A stretch of 64,000 nt of DNA from Rouxiella sp. WC2420 (GTDB lineage Bacteria; Pseudomonadota; Gammaproteobacteria; Enterobacterales; Enterobacteriaceae): contig NZ_CP165628.1 in assembly GCF_041200025.1 (NCBI RefSeq), positions 4,464,001 through 4,528,000 on the forward strand, read 5' to 3'. The notes beneath the pieces were generated by a model. It was not told the DNA's origin. It saw only the letters and a list, made by a program, of their open reading frames with translations, and did not search any database. Below are positions 12,556-22,972 of this stretch, piece by piece; position 1 is the stretch's first letter; each line of letters begins with the position of its first letter. The translations under genes were made by a program, and so were the position numbers.

Positions 12556-13695
12556 TTACAATTTTTGTGCCAAACGGATTGTCGCCGCAATGTTGCGCGC
12601 CGATTTACGCAAATTCTCAGCTGCATTATCCAGCGCTTCGTCCAGTGTACAGATGCTATACAAGACACTAAACACCGCATCCAGGCCGTGGTCGAAAACC
12701 ACGTCAACATCTTTAGTCAGGCTGCCACCTATCGCAATAACCGGCTTGTTATAGCGCTTAGCCACCCGCGCTACGCCGATCGGTACCTTGCCGTTGATGC
12801 TCTGGCTATCAATACGCCCCTCACCCGTGATCACCAGCGTGGCATCTTTAACCAGTTCATCCAGACCCAGCGCCTCGGTAACAATCTCGATCCCCTGACG
12901 CAGCTCGGCGTTGCAAAAACCGTAAAGCGCGGCACCCATTCCGCCTGCTGCTCCAGCTCCAGGAACGTCGTCAACGTCGATGCCAAGATCCTTTTTGATC
13001 ACCTCGGCATAATGGCTTAAATAACCATCAAGCTGCTCGATCATTTCAGGCGTCGCGCCTTTTTGCGGGCCAAAAATCGCTGTCGCTCCTCGATGGCCGG
13101 TTAACGGATTGGTTACGTCACAGGCCACTTCAAAACGGCATTTTTTAATGCGTTTATCCAGCCCGCTGATGTCAATTTTTTCTAGCTTGATCAATTCGCC
13201 GCCGCCGAAGCCAATCTGTTTACCCTCTTTGGTCAACAGTTTGACTCCCAGCGCCTGCACCATTCCTGCACCACCGTCGTTGGTTGCGCTGCCGCCAATG
13301 CCAATGATGCAGTGCTCTACGCCATGATCAAGAGCATTTTTAATCAGTTCACCGGTCCCGTAAGAGGTTGTTTTTAATGGATTGCGCTGCGACTGGGGCA
13401 CACTTTCCAGCCCGCTGGCCGCTGCCATTTCAATAAAGGCAATCTTTTCATCACCCGAAAGCCCGAAGAAGGCGTCGATTGGCTCTCCAAGCGGTCCTGT
13501 GACCCTGACTTCCACCACCCGCCCGCCGGTAGCCGCCACCATCGCCTCAACGGTGCCTTCACCGCCGTCGGCAACAGGAAGTTTCACATACTCGGCGTGA
13601 GGAAAAATTTCGCGAAATCCACTTTCAATGGCTTTTGCCACGTCCAGTGCAGACAAGCTTTCTTTAAATGAATCCGGTGCGATTACTATTTTCAT
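12556..13695 (-). CDS. garK: Glycerate 2-kinase GarK
   Basis: Phosphorylates D-glycerate to 2-phosphoglycerate, the final step of glucarate/galactarate breakdown, which feeds the enolase step. The 379 residues agree with GarK (381 in E. coli). It begins MKIVIAPDSFKESLSALDVA, and carries LPVADGGEGTVEAM, IGIGGSATNDGGAGMVQALG and the GVARVAKRYNKPVIAIGGS segment typical of this kinase family. It is the last gene of a garL-garR-garK run with gaps of 52 and 126 bases, all leftward. Regulation by CdaR through the promoter upstream of garL is expected from E. coli. Confidence 0.95.
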   Translation of the reverse strand: MKIVIAPDSFKESLSALDVAKAIESGFREIFPHAEYVKLPVADGGEGTVEAMVAATGGRVVEVRVTGPLGEPIDAFFGLSGDEKIAFIEMAAASGLESVPQSQRNPLKTTSYGTGELIKNALDHGVEHCIIGIGGSATNDGGAGMVQALGVKLLTKEGKQIGFGGGELIKLEKIDISGLDKRIKKCRFEVACDVTNPLTGHRGATAIFGPQKGATPEMIEQLDGYLSHYAEVIKKDLGIDVDDVPGAGAAGGMGAALYGFCNAELRQGIEIVTEALGLDELVKDATLVITGEGRIDSQSINGKVPIGVARVAKRYNKPVIAIGGSLTKDVDVVFDHGLDAVFSVLYSICTLDEALDNAAENLRKSARNIAATIRLAQKL

Positions 13696-13821
13696 AAGCT
13701 ATCCACTCTTAGAAACAATCCACTTTTCAGAAACAATCCGCACGGCTGTGAAAATGCGTCCTGTCAGAATGAGGTATTATTACTGATGATAGCGCCTCCC
13801 AGAGCGGCGCTATCTCAGGTA

Positions 13822-14706
13822 TTAACGCGTGACTTCTACCTTCGCCAGATTTTCATAATAGCGTGCTATTGCGCTGTGGTCAGATTGTCCGTGGCCGTCA
13901 GCTCGCAATGCCTGCATAATTTCCATAACCGCAGCAGTTAAAGGCAGTTGGGCACCGATTTCATGCGAGGTATCCAGAGCGTTGGCAAGATCCTTGATAT
14001 GCAGATCGATCCTGAATCCCGGCTTAAAGTTGCGATCCATTACCATAGGCGCTTTAGCGTCTAATACTGTGCTCCCGGCTAAACCACCGCGAATGGCCTG
14101 ATAAACCAGGTCAGGATCAACTCCCGCCTTGGTTGCCAACACCAGCGCTTCCGACATGGCGGCAATATTCAGAGCCACGATCACCTGATTCGCCAACTTG
14201 GTGACGTTACCAGCACCGATATCGCCGGTATGCACCACAGAACCTGCCATTGATTTCATTACTTCGTAGCATTTATCAAAGACGGCTTTGTCACCTCCAA
14301 CCATTACTGACAGCGTGCCCTCAATCGCTTTTGGCTCACCGCCGCTAACGGGTGCATCGAGCATGACAATCTTTTTCGCCGCCAACGCCTCACTGATTTC
14401 ACGGCTGGCAAGCGGCGCAATCGAACTCATGTCGATCAAAATAGCGCCCTCTTTCGCCCCTTCAATAATGCCATTTTTACCCAGCGCCACCTCTTTCACC
14501 TGGGGAGAATTAGGTAGCATGGTGATAATAATATCGCTGAGTGCGGCCACGGCCTTCGGAGTGTCAGCCTTTTCGGCTCCGGCAGCAACCAGCTCGTCAG
14601 TGGTGTCTTTGTGATGGTCGAGGATCACCACTGAATAACCTGCCTTAAGCAGGTTTTTACTCATAGGCTTGCCCATGATCCCAAGGCCGATAAATCCGAT
14701 TTTCAT
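13822..14706 (-). CDS. garR: Tartronate semialdehyde reductase GarR
   Basis: Reduces tartronate semialdehyde to D-glycerate with NAD(P)H, the step between GarL and GarK. It has 294 residues, the E. coli length, in the beta-hydroxyacid dehydrogenase family. The N-terminal Rossmann motif is GFIGLGIMGKPMSKNLLKAG. DAPVSGGEPKAIEGTLSVM is the substrate loop, and the catalytic Lys lies in GNVTKLANQ. It lies 52 bases after garL in the same operon. Confidence 0.96.
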   Translation of the reverse strand: MKIGFIGLGIMGKPMSKNLLKAGYSVVILDHHKDTTDELVAAGAEKADTPKAVAALSDIIITMLPNSPQVKEVALGKNGIIEGAKEGAILIDMSSIAPLASREISEALAAKKIVMLDAPVSGGEPKAIEGTLSVMVGGDKAVFDKCYEVMKSMAGSVVHTGDIGAGNVTKLANQVIVALNIAAMSEALVLATKAGVDPDLVYQAIRGGLAGSTVLDAKAPMVMDRNFKPGFRIDLHIKDLANALDTSHEIGAQLPLTAAVMEIMQALRADGHGQSDHSAIARYYENLAKVEVTR

Positions 14707-14758
14707 GCGGTTACCCTCTGATTAATTGCTGAAATTTCGTTTATTAGAGTGATCAAGA

Positions 14759-15529
14759 CTATTGGGTAAAACGATCGTACAAGGCTTGTGTCCCCGCGCG
14801 GAACACGCCTAAATCGCTGCCCACTGCGACAAAGGTTGCACCCCATTCAATGTAGCGACGAGCATCGGCTTCGACGGGAGCCAGAATGCCGCTGGGTTTG
14901 CCGTGAGCTTTGGCTTTGTCGAGAATATATTTGATGGCTGACTGCACCTCAGGGTGCCCGGCGTTGCCCAAATGTCCCAGAGCGGCGGCCAGATCGCTAG
15001 GTCCGACGAAAAGACTATCGACACCGTCAACGGAGGCAATAGCATCAAGATTATCAATTCCTTGCTGACTTTCTATCTGCACCATCACACAGATATGGTC
15101 ATTGGCCTGCGCCAGATAGTCGGGCACGGTGCCAAACATATTGCCGCGATGAGAAACTGAAACGCCGCGAATGCCGGCCGGTGGATAGCGAGTTGAAGCC
15201 ACTGCCAGCTCGGCCTGTTCGCGAGTTTCAACATACGGGATCAGGAAGTTGGCAAAACCGATATCCAGCAGCCGCTTGATAATTACCGGTTCGTTGGTCG
15301 GAGGGCGAACAACTGGAGCACTTTTGCTGCTTTTAAGCGCCATTAGTTGAACGACAAAGCTGGATATATCGTTTGGCGCATGTTCGCCATCAAGCAGCAG
15401 CCAGTCAAAACCAGCTAACCCTAATACCTCGGTCGAGATCGGATTAGACAAGGCAGACCAACAGCCAATCAGCGTTTTTCCTGCCAGCAAATCTTGTCGT
15501 AAGCGGTTTGGGAATACTTGATTACTCAT
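14759..15529 (-). CDS. garL: 5-keto-4-deoxy-D-glucarate aldolase GarL
   Basis: Class II aldolase that splits 5-keto-4-deoxyglucarate to pyruvate and tartronate semialdehyde, joining the GarD and GudD branches. It has 256 residues, identical in length to E. coli GarL. HpcH/HpaI-family signs are [45 protein letters not shown] with a metal-binding Glu, and [13 protein letters not shown]. The start MSNQVFPN has GAGG seven bases upstream; a longer version from 15541 adds only four residues. It is first in the garLRK operon and divergent from garD. garP, which precedes garL in E. coli, is absent. Confidence 0.96.
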   Translation of the reverse strand: MSNQVFPNRLRQDLLAGKTLIGCWSALSNPISTEVLGLAGFDWLLLDGEHAPNDISSFVVQLMALKSSKSAPVVRPPTNEPVIIKRLLDIGFANFLIPYVETREQAELAVASTRYPPAGIRGVSVSHRGNMFGTVPDYLAQANDHICVMVQIESQQGIDNLDAIASVDGVDSLFVGPSDLAAALGHLGNAGHPEVQSAIKYILDKAKAHGKPSGILAPVEADARRYIEWGATFVAVGSDLGVFRAGTQALYDRFTQ

Positions 15530-15571
15530 ACGAAACCTCAATGGTTGAAGCGGGCATTAGAGAAATAGTGA

Positions 15572-15582
15572 TGCGCCTGCAC
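15572..15582 (-). promoter_or_regulatory. Candidate CdaR operator facing garL
   Basis: The minus strand reads GTGCAGGCGCA, the same core as at 15641 and 22867, here oriented toward garL and 43 bases from its ATG. The garL-garD gap (15530-15901) holds this site, its divergent partner and AT-rich promoter sequence, but no gene. CdaR binding is inferred from sharing of the motif. Confidence 0.5.
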
Positions 15583-15640
15583 GGTTAACTACGGTAATGA
15601 TTAGATAATTCAGTATAAAAAGAGACCGCGCAAATGACAC

Positions 15641-15660
15641 TGTGCAGGCGCCCAACAATC
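15641..15660 (+). promoter_or_regulatory. Candidate CdaR operator facing garD
   Basis: TGTGCAGGCGCCCAACAATC on the plus strand, 241 bases before the garD start. Eighteen positions agree with the copy upstream of gudP when a two-base gap is allowed. Together with the inverted copy at 15572 it makes a divergent pair about 60 bases apart. Confidence 0.55.
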
Positions 15661-15901
15661 CTCGCAAAATGAGGATGAATTTTTTTGCAATATCACATCA
15701 CCATGGGATAGGAATCACACTATTTCAGCGACATACAAAAGCGTTTAACGAAGGGTGATTATTGTCACTTCTTATCCCTCAAATGCCTGAGAAAAACTGT
15801 CTAAGCCGCATTAAAGCTGGTCAGTTGCACAATGAGCTATTGCTGGACATTCCCTATAATTTTGCTCATAACCGATAAAACTCGCGCAGATGGAGATATC
15901 T

Positions 15902-17467
15902 ATGTCCGCCATAAAAGAGCAAGTCAGCAAACCTTTGTTTATCAAAGTGCATGACCGCGATAACGTAGCCATTATTGTTAATGACAATGGCCTGCCAGCG
16001 GGAACACAGTTTGCCAATGGTTTGAAACTGGTAGAACACATTCCACAGGGGCATAAAGTCGCGCTGACAGATATTCTTCAAGGCGAGGATATCGTTCGTT
16101 ACGGCGAGGTGATCGGCTATGCGCTGCGCAATATTGCGCAGGGTAGCTGGATTGATGAGTCAGTCGTTGAACTGCCGCAGGCGCCCGAGTTGGAAAGTTT
16201 ACCGTTGGCGACGCGCGTTCCCGCGACACTTCCCGCGCTCGAGGGTTACACTTTCGAGGGTTATCGCAACGCCGATGGCAGCGTCGGAACCAAAAATCTA
16301 TTGGGCATCACCACCAGCGTGCACTGTGTGGCTGGCGTAGTCGATTACGTGATGAAAATAATTGAACGCGATCTGCTGCCGAAATATCCCAATGTCGATG
16401 GTGTAGTCGGTCTTAATCATCTTTATGGCTGCGGTGTGGCAATCAACGCGCCTGCCGCCATCATCCCGATTCGCACTATTCATAATCTGGCGCTAAACCC
16501 CAATTTTGGTGGCGAAATTATGGTCGTTGGGCTGGGTTGCGAAAAACTGCAGCCGGAAAAACTGCTGCAAGGTACCTCCGATGTACAAGCCATCTCGCTG
16601 GATGAGGTGAAAATCGTGCGTTTGCAAGATGAGCAGCATGTCGGCTTTCAATCGATGGTTGACGACATTCTTACCGTAGCCAATTTTCATTTGCAGCGAC
16701 TGAATAAACGCCAACGCGAGAGCTGTCCTGCTGCGGATCTAGTGGTCGGCACGCAGTGCGGCGGCAGCGATGCTTTCTCGGGCGTTACGGCTAATCCTGC
16801 CGTCGGGTTTGCCTCGGACTTGCTGGTACGCTGCGGCGCAACGGTGATGTTTTCGGAAGTCACCGAGGTGCGAGACGCCATTCATTTACTCACGCCAAGG
16901 GCTGTTGATGAGCAAGTTGGAAAACGCTTGCTCGAAGAAATGGCATGGTACGACAACTACTTGGCCAGCGGCATGACCGATCGCAGCGCCAATCCCTCTC
17001 CAGGTAATAAGAAAGGCGGACTAGCCAATGTCGTTGAAAAAGCGCTGGGTTCGATTGCAAAATCCGGTACTAGCGCAATCGTCGAAGTGTTATCTCCCGG
17101 TCAGCGCCCAACCCGCCGCGGGCTGATTTATGCTGCTACCCCGGCCAGTGATTTTGTTTGTGGAACACAGCAAGTCGCATCGGGTATCACCGTACAGGTA
17201 TTTACCACCGGTCGTGGAACTCCTTATGGATTAACGGCGGTGCCGGTAATCAAAATGGCGACCCGCACCACGCTGGCGAATCGCTGGTTTGATTTGATGG
17301 ATATCAACGCAGGAACTATCGCCACTGGTGACGCGACTATCGAGGATGTTGGCTGGGAGTTGTTCCATTTTATTCTGGATATTGCCAGTGGCCGCAAGAA
17401 AACCTGGTCAGATCAATGGGGAATTCATAACGCCTTGGCGGTATTTAATCCTGCGCCAGTGACATAA
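15902..17467 (+). CDS. garD: Galactarate dehydratase GarD
   Basis: Dehydrates galactarate (meso-galactarate) to 5-keto-4-deoxyglucarate, an entry step of the pathway; it is an iron-dependent UxaA-family enzyme. The 521 residues agree with E. coli GarD (523). An N-terminal SAF-like domain spans about residues 10-90 ([30 protein letters not shown]). The large C-terminal dehydratase domain includes [59 protein letters not shown] and the C-terminal [21 protein letters not shown] at 15902 has GGAG seven bases upstream, better than an in-frame ATG at 15890. It is transcribed away from garLRK. Confidence 0.96.
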   Translation: MSAIKEQVSKPLFIKVHDRDNVAIIVNDNGLPAGTQFANGLKLVEHIPQGHKVALTDILQGEDIVRYGEVIGYALRNIAQGSWIDESVVELPQAPELESLPLATRVPATLPALEGYTFEGYRNADGSVGTKNLLGITTSVHCVAGVVDYVMKIIERDLLPKYPNVDGVVGLNHLYGCGVAINAPAAIIPIRTIHNLALNPNFGGEIMVVGLGCEKLQPEKLLQGTSDVQAISLDEVKIVRLQDEQHVGFQSMVDDILTVANFHLQRLNKRQRESCPAADLVVGTQCGGSDAFSGVTANPAVGFASDLLVRCGATVMFSEVTEVRDAIHLLTPRAVDEQVGKRLLEEMAWYDNYLASGMTDRSANPSPGNKKGGLANVVEKALGSIAKSGTSAIVEVLSPGQRPTRRGLIYAATPASDFVCGTQQVASGITVQVFTTGRGTPYGLTAVPVIKMATRTTLANRWFDLMDINAGTIATGDATIEDVGWELFHFILDIASGRKKTWSDQWGIHNALAVFNPAPVT

Positions 17468-17589
17468 AAGTGGGTTTTAGATTTGAAATCTAAGGCAACT
17501 TTTTGTGCTGCGCACGGCCTTTAGCTTAACTTCAACTTCAACTTCAATTTCATGCGCTGCGCTTACTGGGCTGCGGCCCAGACCGCCTC

Positions 17590-17616
17590 AAGGGTGGCCC
17601 TTGGGCCGCCACCCTT
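17590..17616. repeat. GC-rich hairpin inside the palindromic element
   Basis: AAGGGTGGC/GCCACCCTT with a nine-base loop gives a nine-pair perfect stem; further GC-rich palindromes (GGGCTGCGGCCC) adjoin it. It could terminate garD transcription, although there is no T run. Confidence 0.6.
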
Positions 17617-17683
17617 AAGAATCCCGGGCCCTTGTCGCCGTTGAATAAAACGGTTCTCGAGTTTGTAGCTCTTTCCAGTCACT

Positions 17684-18045
17684 CCTCTGTGTGGCGCGTT
17701 GCCGCGTGGCTCCGCCATTCCTTCGCTCGGTCAGGAGCCAAAAACGTCTCCCTCCCCTCACTCAGCGCCGTCACGGAGTGCGCCAATATTAGCCCCTAGG
17801 GAAAACCGCTCCCTCCTTTTTTAAATAAAACTCACAACGGCAAAGGAAAAATAATGGGTAAGGGCGATGGATTTTGACTTTATGCCGGATGGAAGGTTTT
17901 TGGACCTAAGGTCAGGTTGCCAATTTTTCTTTAATAGCCCTGATTGGCGGCCTCGGGGCGGCGCTGAGGGAGTGAGAAAGACGTTTTTGGCTTTCGAACG
18001 AACGAGGGGACCGCGCAGCGGCGCGTCCAACGCCACACACAGTGG
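17684..18045. repeat. Diverged long inverted repeat (arms 17684-17775 and 17954-18045)
   Basis: The two 92-base arms are inverted relative to each other, with a perfect core AGCCAAAAACGTCT at 17736-17749 and its complement at 17979-17992. Flanking CTGTGTGG and CTCAGCGCCG blocks are also shared. The arms enclose about 180 AT-rich bases. Confidence 0.65.
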
Positions 18046-18100
18046 CAACTGAAACAAACTCATCGTCTGGTGCCGTACAGGCAAACGACACCAAAGGGGC

Positions 18101-18460
18101 GCGGAGATGCAAGAGGACTCGCCCTGGAGACCTCTTGCCCGGTTCCGGCACTGCCGGTTAAATGACCATTAAAATGAGTGAACCGGAAAAACGCCTCGGT
18201 GATCATTGACCTTAAAAAGCCTGTGCGCAGCACCTAAAGCCCGTGCGCAGCATCTAAAGCCCGTGCGCAGCACCTAAAGCGCGGAGATGCAAGAGGACTC
18301 GCCCTGGAGACCTCTTGCCCGGTTCCGGCATTGCCGGTTAAATGACCATTGAAATGAGTGAACCGGAAAAACGCCTCGGTGATCATTGACCTTAAAAAGC
18401 CCGTGCGCAGCACCTAAAGCTCATGCACAGCACAACAAATTGCCTTTAGGATTCTAAATC
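18101..18460. repeat. Two 180-base direct repeats with internal 20-base tandem units
   Basis: GCGGAGATGCAAGAGGACTC begins at 18101 and again at 18281. The following roughly 120 bases differ at only a few positions. Each copy contains the stem GCAAGAGG/CCTCTTGC (18109-18138 in copy 1) and CCGGTTC/GAACCGG. Between the copies lies a 20-base unit CCGTGCGCAGCACCTAAAGC three times in a row (18221-18280), with another copy at 18401 and a degenerate one after it. Confidence 0.85.
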
Positions 18461-18490
18461 TAAACTCGCTAAAGGAGCAGCCTAGCCCTC

Positions 18491-19831
18491 TTATCTCACC
18501 AAACAGGGTTTTTTAGGATCAAACGTCCAGTTTGGCACCAGGAATTGCATCCCCGCGGCATCGTCTCTGGCACCTAATCCCATGCTTTCATAAAGCTCGT
18601 TTGCTTTCATCAGCTGGTCAGTATCCAATTCTACGCCCAGCCCCGGGCGCTCCGGCACTTTCACCATTCCGCCCTTGATTTGCAGAGGTTCTTTGGTGAG
18701 ACGCTGATTGCCTTCCTGCCAGATCCAGTGAGTATCTATAGCGGTAATTTTGCCGGGCGCCGCGGCGGCGACGTGAGTGAACATCGCTAATGAAATATCA
18801 AAGTGATTATTGGAATGCGAACCCCAAGTCAGGCCCCATTCGTGGCACATCTGCGCGACGCGCACCGAGCCTTGCATCGTCCAGAAATGTGGGTCAGCCA
18901 GCGGGATATCCACCGATTTTAATTGGATGGTATGCCCCATTTGCCGCCAGTCGGTGGCTATCATATTGGTCGCGGTGGGCAAACCGGTGGCTTGACGGAA
19001 CTCGGCCATAATCTCGCGGCCAGAAAAACCCTGTTCAGCGCCGCAAGGGTCTTCCGCGTAGGCCAGCACGTTGCGCAGCTGCTTGCCTAAACCAATCGCC
19101 TCATCCAGCGACCAGGCCCCGTTGGGGTCCAGCGTAATGCGCGCCTGCGGGAAGCGTTGCGACAACGCAGTCACCGCCTCGGCCTCTTCACTACCGCGCA
19201 GCACGCCGCCTTTTAGTTTGAAATCATTGAAGCCATATTGATCATAAGCAGCTTCGGCCAAACGCACGACTGCCTCGGGAGTCAGGGCTTCTTCATGGCG
19301 CAGTCGATACCAGTCATTGCGCTGGTCGCGCTCGCGCTGATACGGTAGCGAAGTTTTATCCGGATCGCCGACGTAAAACAAATAGCCCAGCATTTCAACC
19401 GCATCTCGCTGCTGCCCGTCCCCCAGTAATGACGCCACTGAGACATCAAGATATTGCCCGAGCAAGTCAAGCATTGCCGCTTCAATCGCGGTCACCACGT
19501 GAATTGTCGTGCGCAGATCAAAAGTCTGTAAGCCACGCCCGGAAGCATCGCGATCGGCGAACTGCTGGCGCACGGCGTTCATCACATTTTTATACTCGCC
19601 CAGCGTTTTCCCTATCACAAGCGACTCGGCGTCAGTCAGCGTTTGGCGAATCTTCTCACCACCCGGCACTTCACCAACGCCAGTATGACCGTCGTTATCT
19701 TTAAGAATCAATATATTGCGAGTGAAGAACGGCGAGTGCGCGCCGCTCAGATTTAGCAACATGCTGTCATGCCCTGCTACGGGCACAACCTGCATGGAAA
19801 TAATTTTGGGGGTAGTCGATGAAGCAGCCAT
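18491..19831 (-). CDS. gudD: D-glucarate dehydratase GudD
   Basis: Enolase-superfamily enzyme that dehydrates D-glucarate (and L-idarate) to 5-keto-4-deoxyglucarate. Its 446 residues match E. coli GudD closely. Catalytic elements are visible: FKLKGGV (Lys base), [10 protein letters not shown] and [14 protein letters not shown] (Mg ligands), TNMIATDW, and [10 protein letters not shown] (His base). It is last of the gudP-gudX-gudD run and starts 13 bases after gudX, so the genes are almost certainly cotranscribed. It is distinguished from its paralogue by [15 protein letters not shown] and [14 protein letters not shown], which are GudD-type. Its 3' end faces the garD 3' end across the palindromic element. 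Confidence 0.96.
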   Translation of the reverse strand: MAASSTTPKIISMQVVPVAGHDSMLLNLSGAHSPFFTRNILILKDNDGHTGVGEVPGGEKIRQTLTDAESLVIGKTLGEYKNVMNAVRQQFADRDASGRGLQTFDLRTTIHVVTAIEAAMLDLLGQYLDVSVASLLGDGQQRDAVEMLGYLFYVGDPDKTSLPYQRERDQRNDWYRLRHEEALTPEAVVRLAEAAYDQYGFNDFKLKGGVLRGSEEAEAVTALSQRFPQARITLDPNGAWSLDEAIGLGKQLRNVLAYAEDPCGAEQGFSGREIMAEFRQATGLPTATNMIATDWRQMGHTIQLKSVDIPLADPHFWTMQGSVRVAQMCHEWGLTWGSHSNNHFDISLAMFTHVAAAAPGKITAIDTHWIWQEGNQRLTKEPLQIKGGMVKVPERPGLGVELDTDQLMKANELYESMGLGARDDAAGMQFLVPNWTFDPKKPCLVR

Positions 19832-19844
19832 ACAAACTCCTTAT

Positions 19845-21185
19845 TTAACGACCAAACGCTGGACGTTTTCGATCAAATTTCCAGTCGGGCACCAGGTATT
19901 GCATAGAGGCCGCGTCGTTACGCGCACCGCTCGGCAGTTTTTTATGGAGTTCATAAGCCTGATGAATGCGGTCCATGTCAATTTCCACACCAAGGCCCGG
20001 TTTTTCAGGCACTTTGATTTTTCCATTCACGATCTGCAGTGGATCTTTGGTCAGGCGCTGATTGCCTTCTTGCCAGATCCAGTGGGTATCGATCGCGGTT
20101 GGTTTTCCGGGAGCCGCTGCGCCGACGTGAGTAAACATTGCCAATGAAATATCAAAATGATTATTGGAATGGCAGCCCCAGGTCAGCCCCCAGTCGTTGC
20201 AAAGCTGTGCAACGCGAACCGCCCCCTGCATCGTCCAGAAATGCGGATCGGCCAGCGGAATATCCACCGACTGCAACATTACTGCGGGCTGCAACTCGCG
20301 CCAGTTGGTGGCAATCATGTTGGTAGCCACCGGCAGCCCGGTCGCGCGGCGGAACTCGGCCATCACTTCACGGCCCGAGAAGCCCTGTTCTGCTCCGCAT
20401 GGATCTTCGGCGTAGGTCAGAATGCCGTGCATGTTTTTACACAGCGCAATGGCTTCGTCGAGCATCCATGCGCCGTTCGGATCGACAGTAATTCGCGCAT
20501 CAGGGAAGCGCTTGTGCAACTCTTTAACCGCTTCGATCTCTTGTTCACCGCGCAGTACGCCGCCTTTCAGTTTAAAATCTTTAAAACCGTAGCGGTCCTG
20601 TGCCGCTTCGCCCAGACGTACAATAGCCTCGCTATCCATCGCTTTTTGATGACGCAGATGATACCAATCGTCTTTGCCGCCCTCCCCGCTCTGGTAAGGC
20701 AAATCGGTTTTTTCACGATCGCCTACATAAAACAGGTAGCCCAACACGGTAACTTCATCACGCTGCTTACCAGGTCCCAATAATTCCACAACCGGCACGC
20801 CGAGGAATTTGCCCATCAGATCCAGCAGGGCCGCCTCCAGTGCAGCTACGGCATTAACCCGCAGCTCGAAGGTCCATGCGCCTTTGGCGAAAGAGTCGAA
20901 ATCCGAGGACTGATTGCCGACGTGAATTTCATGCACCAAACTGTTCATGCGCGCAATTTCTTTGCCCACGACCTGCGGCACTGCCTCGAGCAGAGTGTTT
21001 AAAATGACTTCACCACCCGGCGCTTCCCCGACGCCGGTATTCCCCGCGCTGTCTTTCAGAATCACGATATTACGCGTGAAATAAGCGCCGTGTGCGCCAC
21101 CGATATTGAGTAACATGCTGTCGTGACCTGCCACCGGAATGACCTGCATATCAGTAATAATGGGCGAACTTTGTGTACTCATCAT
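19845..21185 (-). CDS. gudX: Glucarate dehydratase-related protein GudX
   Basis: Paralogue of GudD encoded just upstream of it; the E. coli homologue has weak or no glucarate dehydratase activity and may partner GudD. The enolase-superfamily residues are kept: [31 protein letters not shown] and SNNHFDIS. GudX-specific segments are [39 protein letters not shown] and [13 protein letters not shown]. The start [20 protein letters not shown] is chosen by homology and an AAGGA site; an in-frame extension to 21290 is not GudX-like. About 446 residues. Confidence 0.95.
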   Translation of the reverse strand: MMSTQSSPIITDMQVIPVAGHDSMLLNIGGAHGAYFTRNIVILKDSAGNTGVGEAPGGEVILNTLLEAVPQVVGKEIARMNSLVHEIHVGNQSSDFDSFAKGAWTFELRVNAVAALEAALLDLMGKFLGVPVVELLGPGKQRDEVTVLGYLFYVGDREKTDLPYQSGEGGKDDWYHLRHQKAMDSEAIVRLGEAAQDRYGFKDFKLKGGVLRGEQEIEAVKELHKRFPDARITVDPNGAWMLDEAIALCKNMHGILTYAEDPCGAEQGFSGREVMAEFRRATGLPVATNMIATNWRELQPAVMLQSVDIPLADPHFWTMQGAVRVAQLCNDWGLTWGCHSNNHFDISLAMFTHVGAAAPGKPTAIDTHWIWQEGNQRLTKDPLQIVNGKIKVPEKPGLGVEIDMDRIHQAYELHKKLPSGARNDAASMQYLVPDWKFDRKRPAFGR

Positions 21186-21246
21186 GGTTTCCTTCTTTGT
21201 TAAATTGGCAACGTGATGCGATAACCTATTTCGATTTATATTGGCT

Positions 21247-22599
21247 TTATGCGTAGGACTTAAGTTCGATACGCTCGATTTTCTGGACAATAAACAGGAA
21301 GCTGACTACCGCAACCAGTGCATGGATTGCGACATAAAGCAGTGCGCCGTCAAACGAGCCTGTGGCAGCGATGATGTAACCGATGGCGATGGGAGTAATG
21401 ATCCCGGAGATGTTGCCGCACATATTGAACAGACCGCCGCTCAGGCCGCTAATCTCTTTCGGCGCGGTATCGGCCAATACGGCCCAACCCAGCGCGCCAA
21501 TTCCCTTACCAAAGAAGGCAGCTGCCATTACCGCGACCACAATCCATTCTGTCGATACGTAATTACAAATCACCATCGACATCGACATCAGCATGCCAAG
21601 TACAATCGGGAGTTTGCGGGCAAAGGTCAGAGAATGGGTACGCCGCATCAGATAATCAGAAATGACGCCACCGAGAATACCGCCGAGGAAGCCCATGATC
21701 GCCGGGATCGACGCCACCATCCCGGCCTTGAGGATCGACATACCTTTTTCCTGCACCAAATAGATGGGGAACCAGGTAATAAAAAAGTAAGTCAGCGCAT
21801 TAATACAATATTGGCCGAGATAAATGCCGATCATCATGCGGTTTGAGAGCAGCTGTTTGATTTGCTGCATCCTCGTGCCTTTGCCAATAACCTTGCCGCC
21901 TTTATTCTCCTGGTGATCCATATTGATCAATGCACCACCTGCCTCGATGTAGTCCAGCTCGGCCTGATTAGCTTTGGGATGATCTTTAGGATCGTAAATA
22001 ACCTTGAGCCAGATAAAGCTCAGGATAATTCCAAGGCCGCCCATAAAGAAGAATACGTGTGACCAGCCTACCGCCGAGGTTAGCCAGCCCATGATCGGCG
22101 CAAAGATCACCGTGGCGAAATACTGGGCGGAGTTGAAAATAGATACCGCAGTGCCGCGCTCTTGCGCCGGAAACCAGGCAGCAACGATACGACTATTACC
22201 GGGGAAGGAAGGTGATTCAGCGAGTCCGACCAAAAAGCGTAAAGCAAATAACGCGACGACAATGCCGAAGCCGTGGAAAATATCGACAAAACCTTGTAAC
22301 AGCGTAAACAGCGACCAGATAAAGATGCTGTAGAAATATACTTTTTTGGAGCCGAACTTATCGAGCAACCAGCCGCCAGGAATTTGGCCGATAACATAAG
22401 CCCATGAGAAAGCAGAAAAGATATATCCCATCCCGATTGAATCGAGGCCTATATCTTTCGCCATTGCGGAACCGGCAATTGACAGCGTTGCCCGGTCACC
22501 GTAGTTGAAAGAGGTCACGATAAATAGCATCACAACAATCCAGTAGCGAGCATTGGTTCTTTTTTTTGTCATACTCTCCGCCGAGCTGATTGTAACCAT
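21247..22599 (-). CDS. gudP: D-glucarate/galactarate MFS transporter GudP
   Basis: Inner-membrane proton symporter of the anion:cation symporter family that imports D-glucarate and related aldarates. Twelve hydrophobic segments are evident. [59 protein letters not shown] and [20 protein letters not shown] are near-identical to E. coli GudP. ATG at 22599 has GGAG six bases upstream; an in-frame ATG at 22635 lacks one. First gene of gudPXD. With no garP in the window, GudP may be the shared importer for both the glucarate and galactarate branches. Confidence 0.95.
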   Translation of the reverse strand: MVTISSAESMTKKRTNARYWIVVMLFIVTSFNYGDRATLSIAGSAMAKDIGLDSIGMGYIFSAFSWAYVIGQIPGGWLLDKFGSKKVYFYSIFIWSLFTLLQGFVDIFHGFGIVVALFALRFLVGLAESPSFPGNSRIVAAWFPAQERGTAVSIFNSAQYFATVIFAPIMGWLTSAVGWSHVFFFMGGLGIILSFIWLKVIYDPKDHPKANQAELDYIEAGGALINMDHQENKGGKVIGKGTRMQQIKQLLSNRMMIGIYLGQYCINALTYFFITWFPIYLVQEKGMSILKAGMVASIPAIMGFLGGILGGVISDYLMRRTHSLTFARKLPIVLGMLMSMSMVICNYVSTEWIVVAVMAAAFFGKGIGALGWAVLADTAPKEISGLSGGLFNMCGNISGIITPIAIGYIIAATGSFDGALLYVAIHALVAVVSFLFIVQKIERIELKSYA

Positions 22600-22972
22600 G
22601 GTGTTCTCCAAAGAGAGGAAGATCGAGAAGCTCAAAACTGATTAGGAAAAATTGTAGGGTTCAGCATTGGGCTCGTACAAAACAAGGCGTCACGCTATTC
22701 ATGAAAACGTCATTCTTATTAGAAAATTCATTGGAACAGGTTACCGACGGTAATCCGCTTTTCAGGCGGCAAATACCACGGATAAACATGACGATAGTCA
22801 GTATAGGAGCAAGCAACGGGTGCCTCATTAGGCAAATCAACAAGCTTAAGGCCCAAAAAAGAATTAGATTGTTGCACCTGCACAAGGCGATGCGAATTAG
22901 CTCACGAATTGATTACAGGCCGTAAAAGCCTCGTCACTCACCGCGAAAAAAGGGATTGTGCGATTAGTCTAT
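22600..22972. other. gudP upstream region
   Basis: A 373-base gap between cdaR and gudP, both leftward, carrying the gudP promoter and one candidate CdaR site (22867-22884). Several short frames exist but none has a credible start or recognisable product. Confidence 0.5.
22867..22884 (-). promoter_or_regulatory. Candidate CdaR operator upstream of gudP
   Basis: The minus strand reads TGTGCAGGTGCAACAATC, oriented toward gudP and 268 bases before its ATG. It matches the garD-side site TGTGCAGGCGCCCAACAATC apart from one substitution and a two-base deletion. Confidence 0.55.

Larger units (their letters stand above)
17474..18465. repeat. 1-kb non-coding palindromic element with terminal inverted repeats
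   Basis: Fills the gap between the convergent garD and gudD. The left end (17475-17515, TTTAGATTTGAAATCTAAGG then CAACTTTTTGTGCTGCGCA) and the reverse complement of the right end (18421-18464) align over about 40 bases with small gaps, forming terminal inverted repeats. Inside are a strong hairpin (17590-17616), a long diverged inverted repeat and two 180-base direct repeats. I see no supportable gene. It resembles a composite of palindromic intergenic repeats rather than an insertion sequence, since no transposase is present. Confidence 0.7.

Noticed and set aside
15825-15860. TTGCAC and TATAAT upstream of garD as a promoter pair
   Set aside because: The spacing is 24 bases, too long for sigma-70; only the -10-like box is plausible.
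18101-18440. Short tandem units considered as a CRISPR array or origin iterons
   Set aside because: The 20-base units abut without unique spacers and only three or four exist; no replication gene is nearby.
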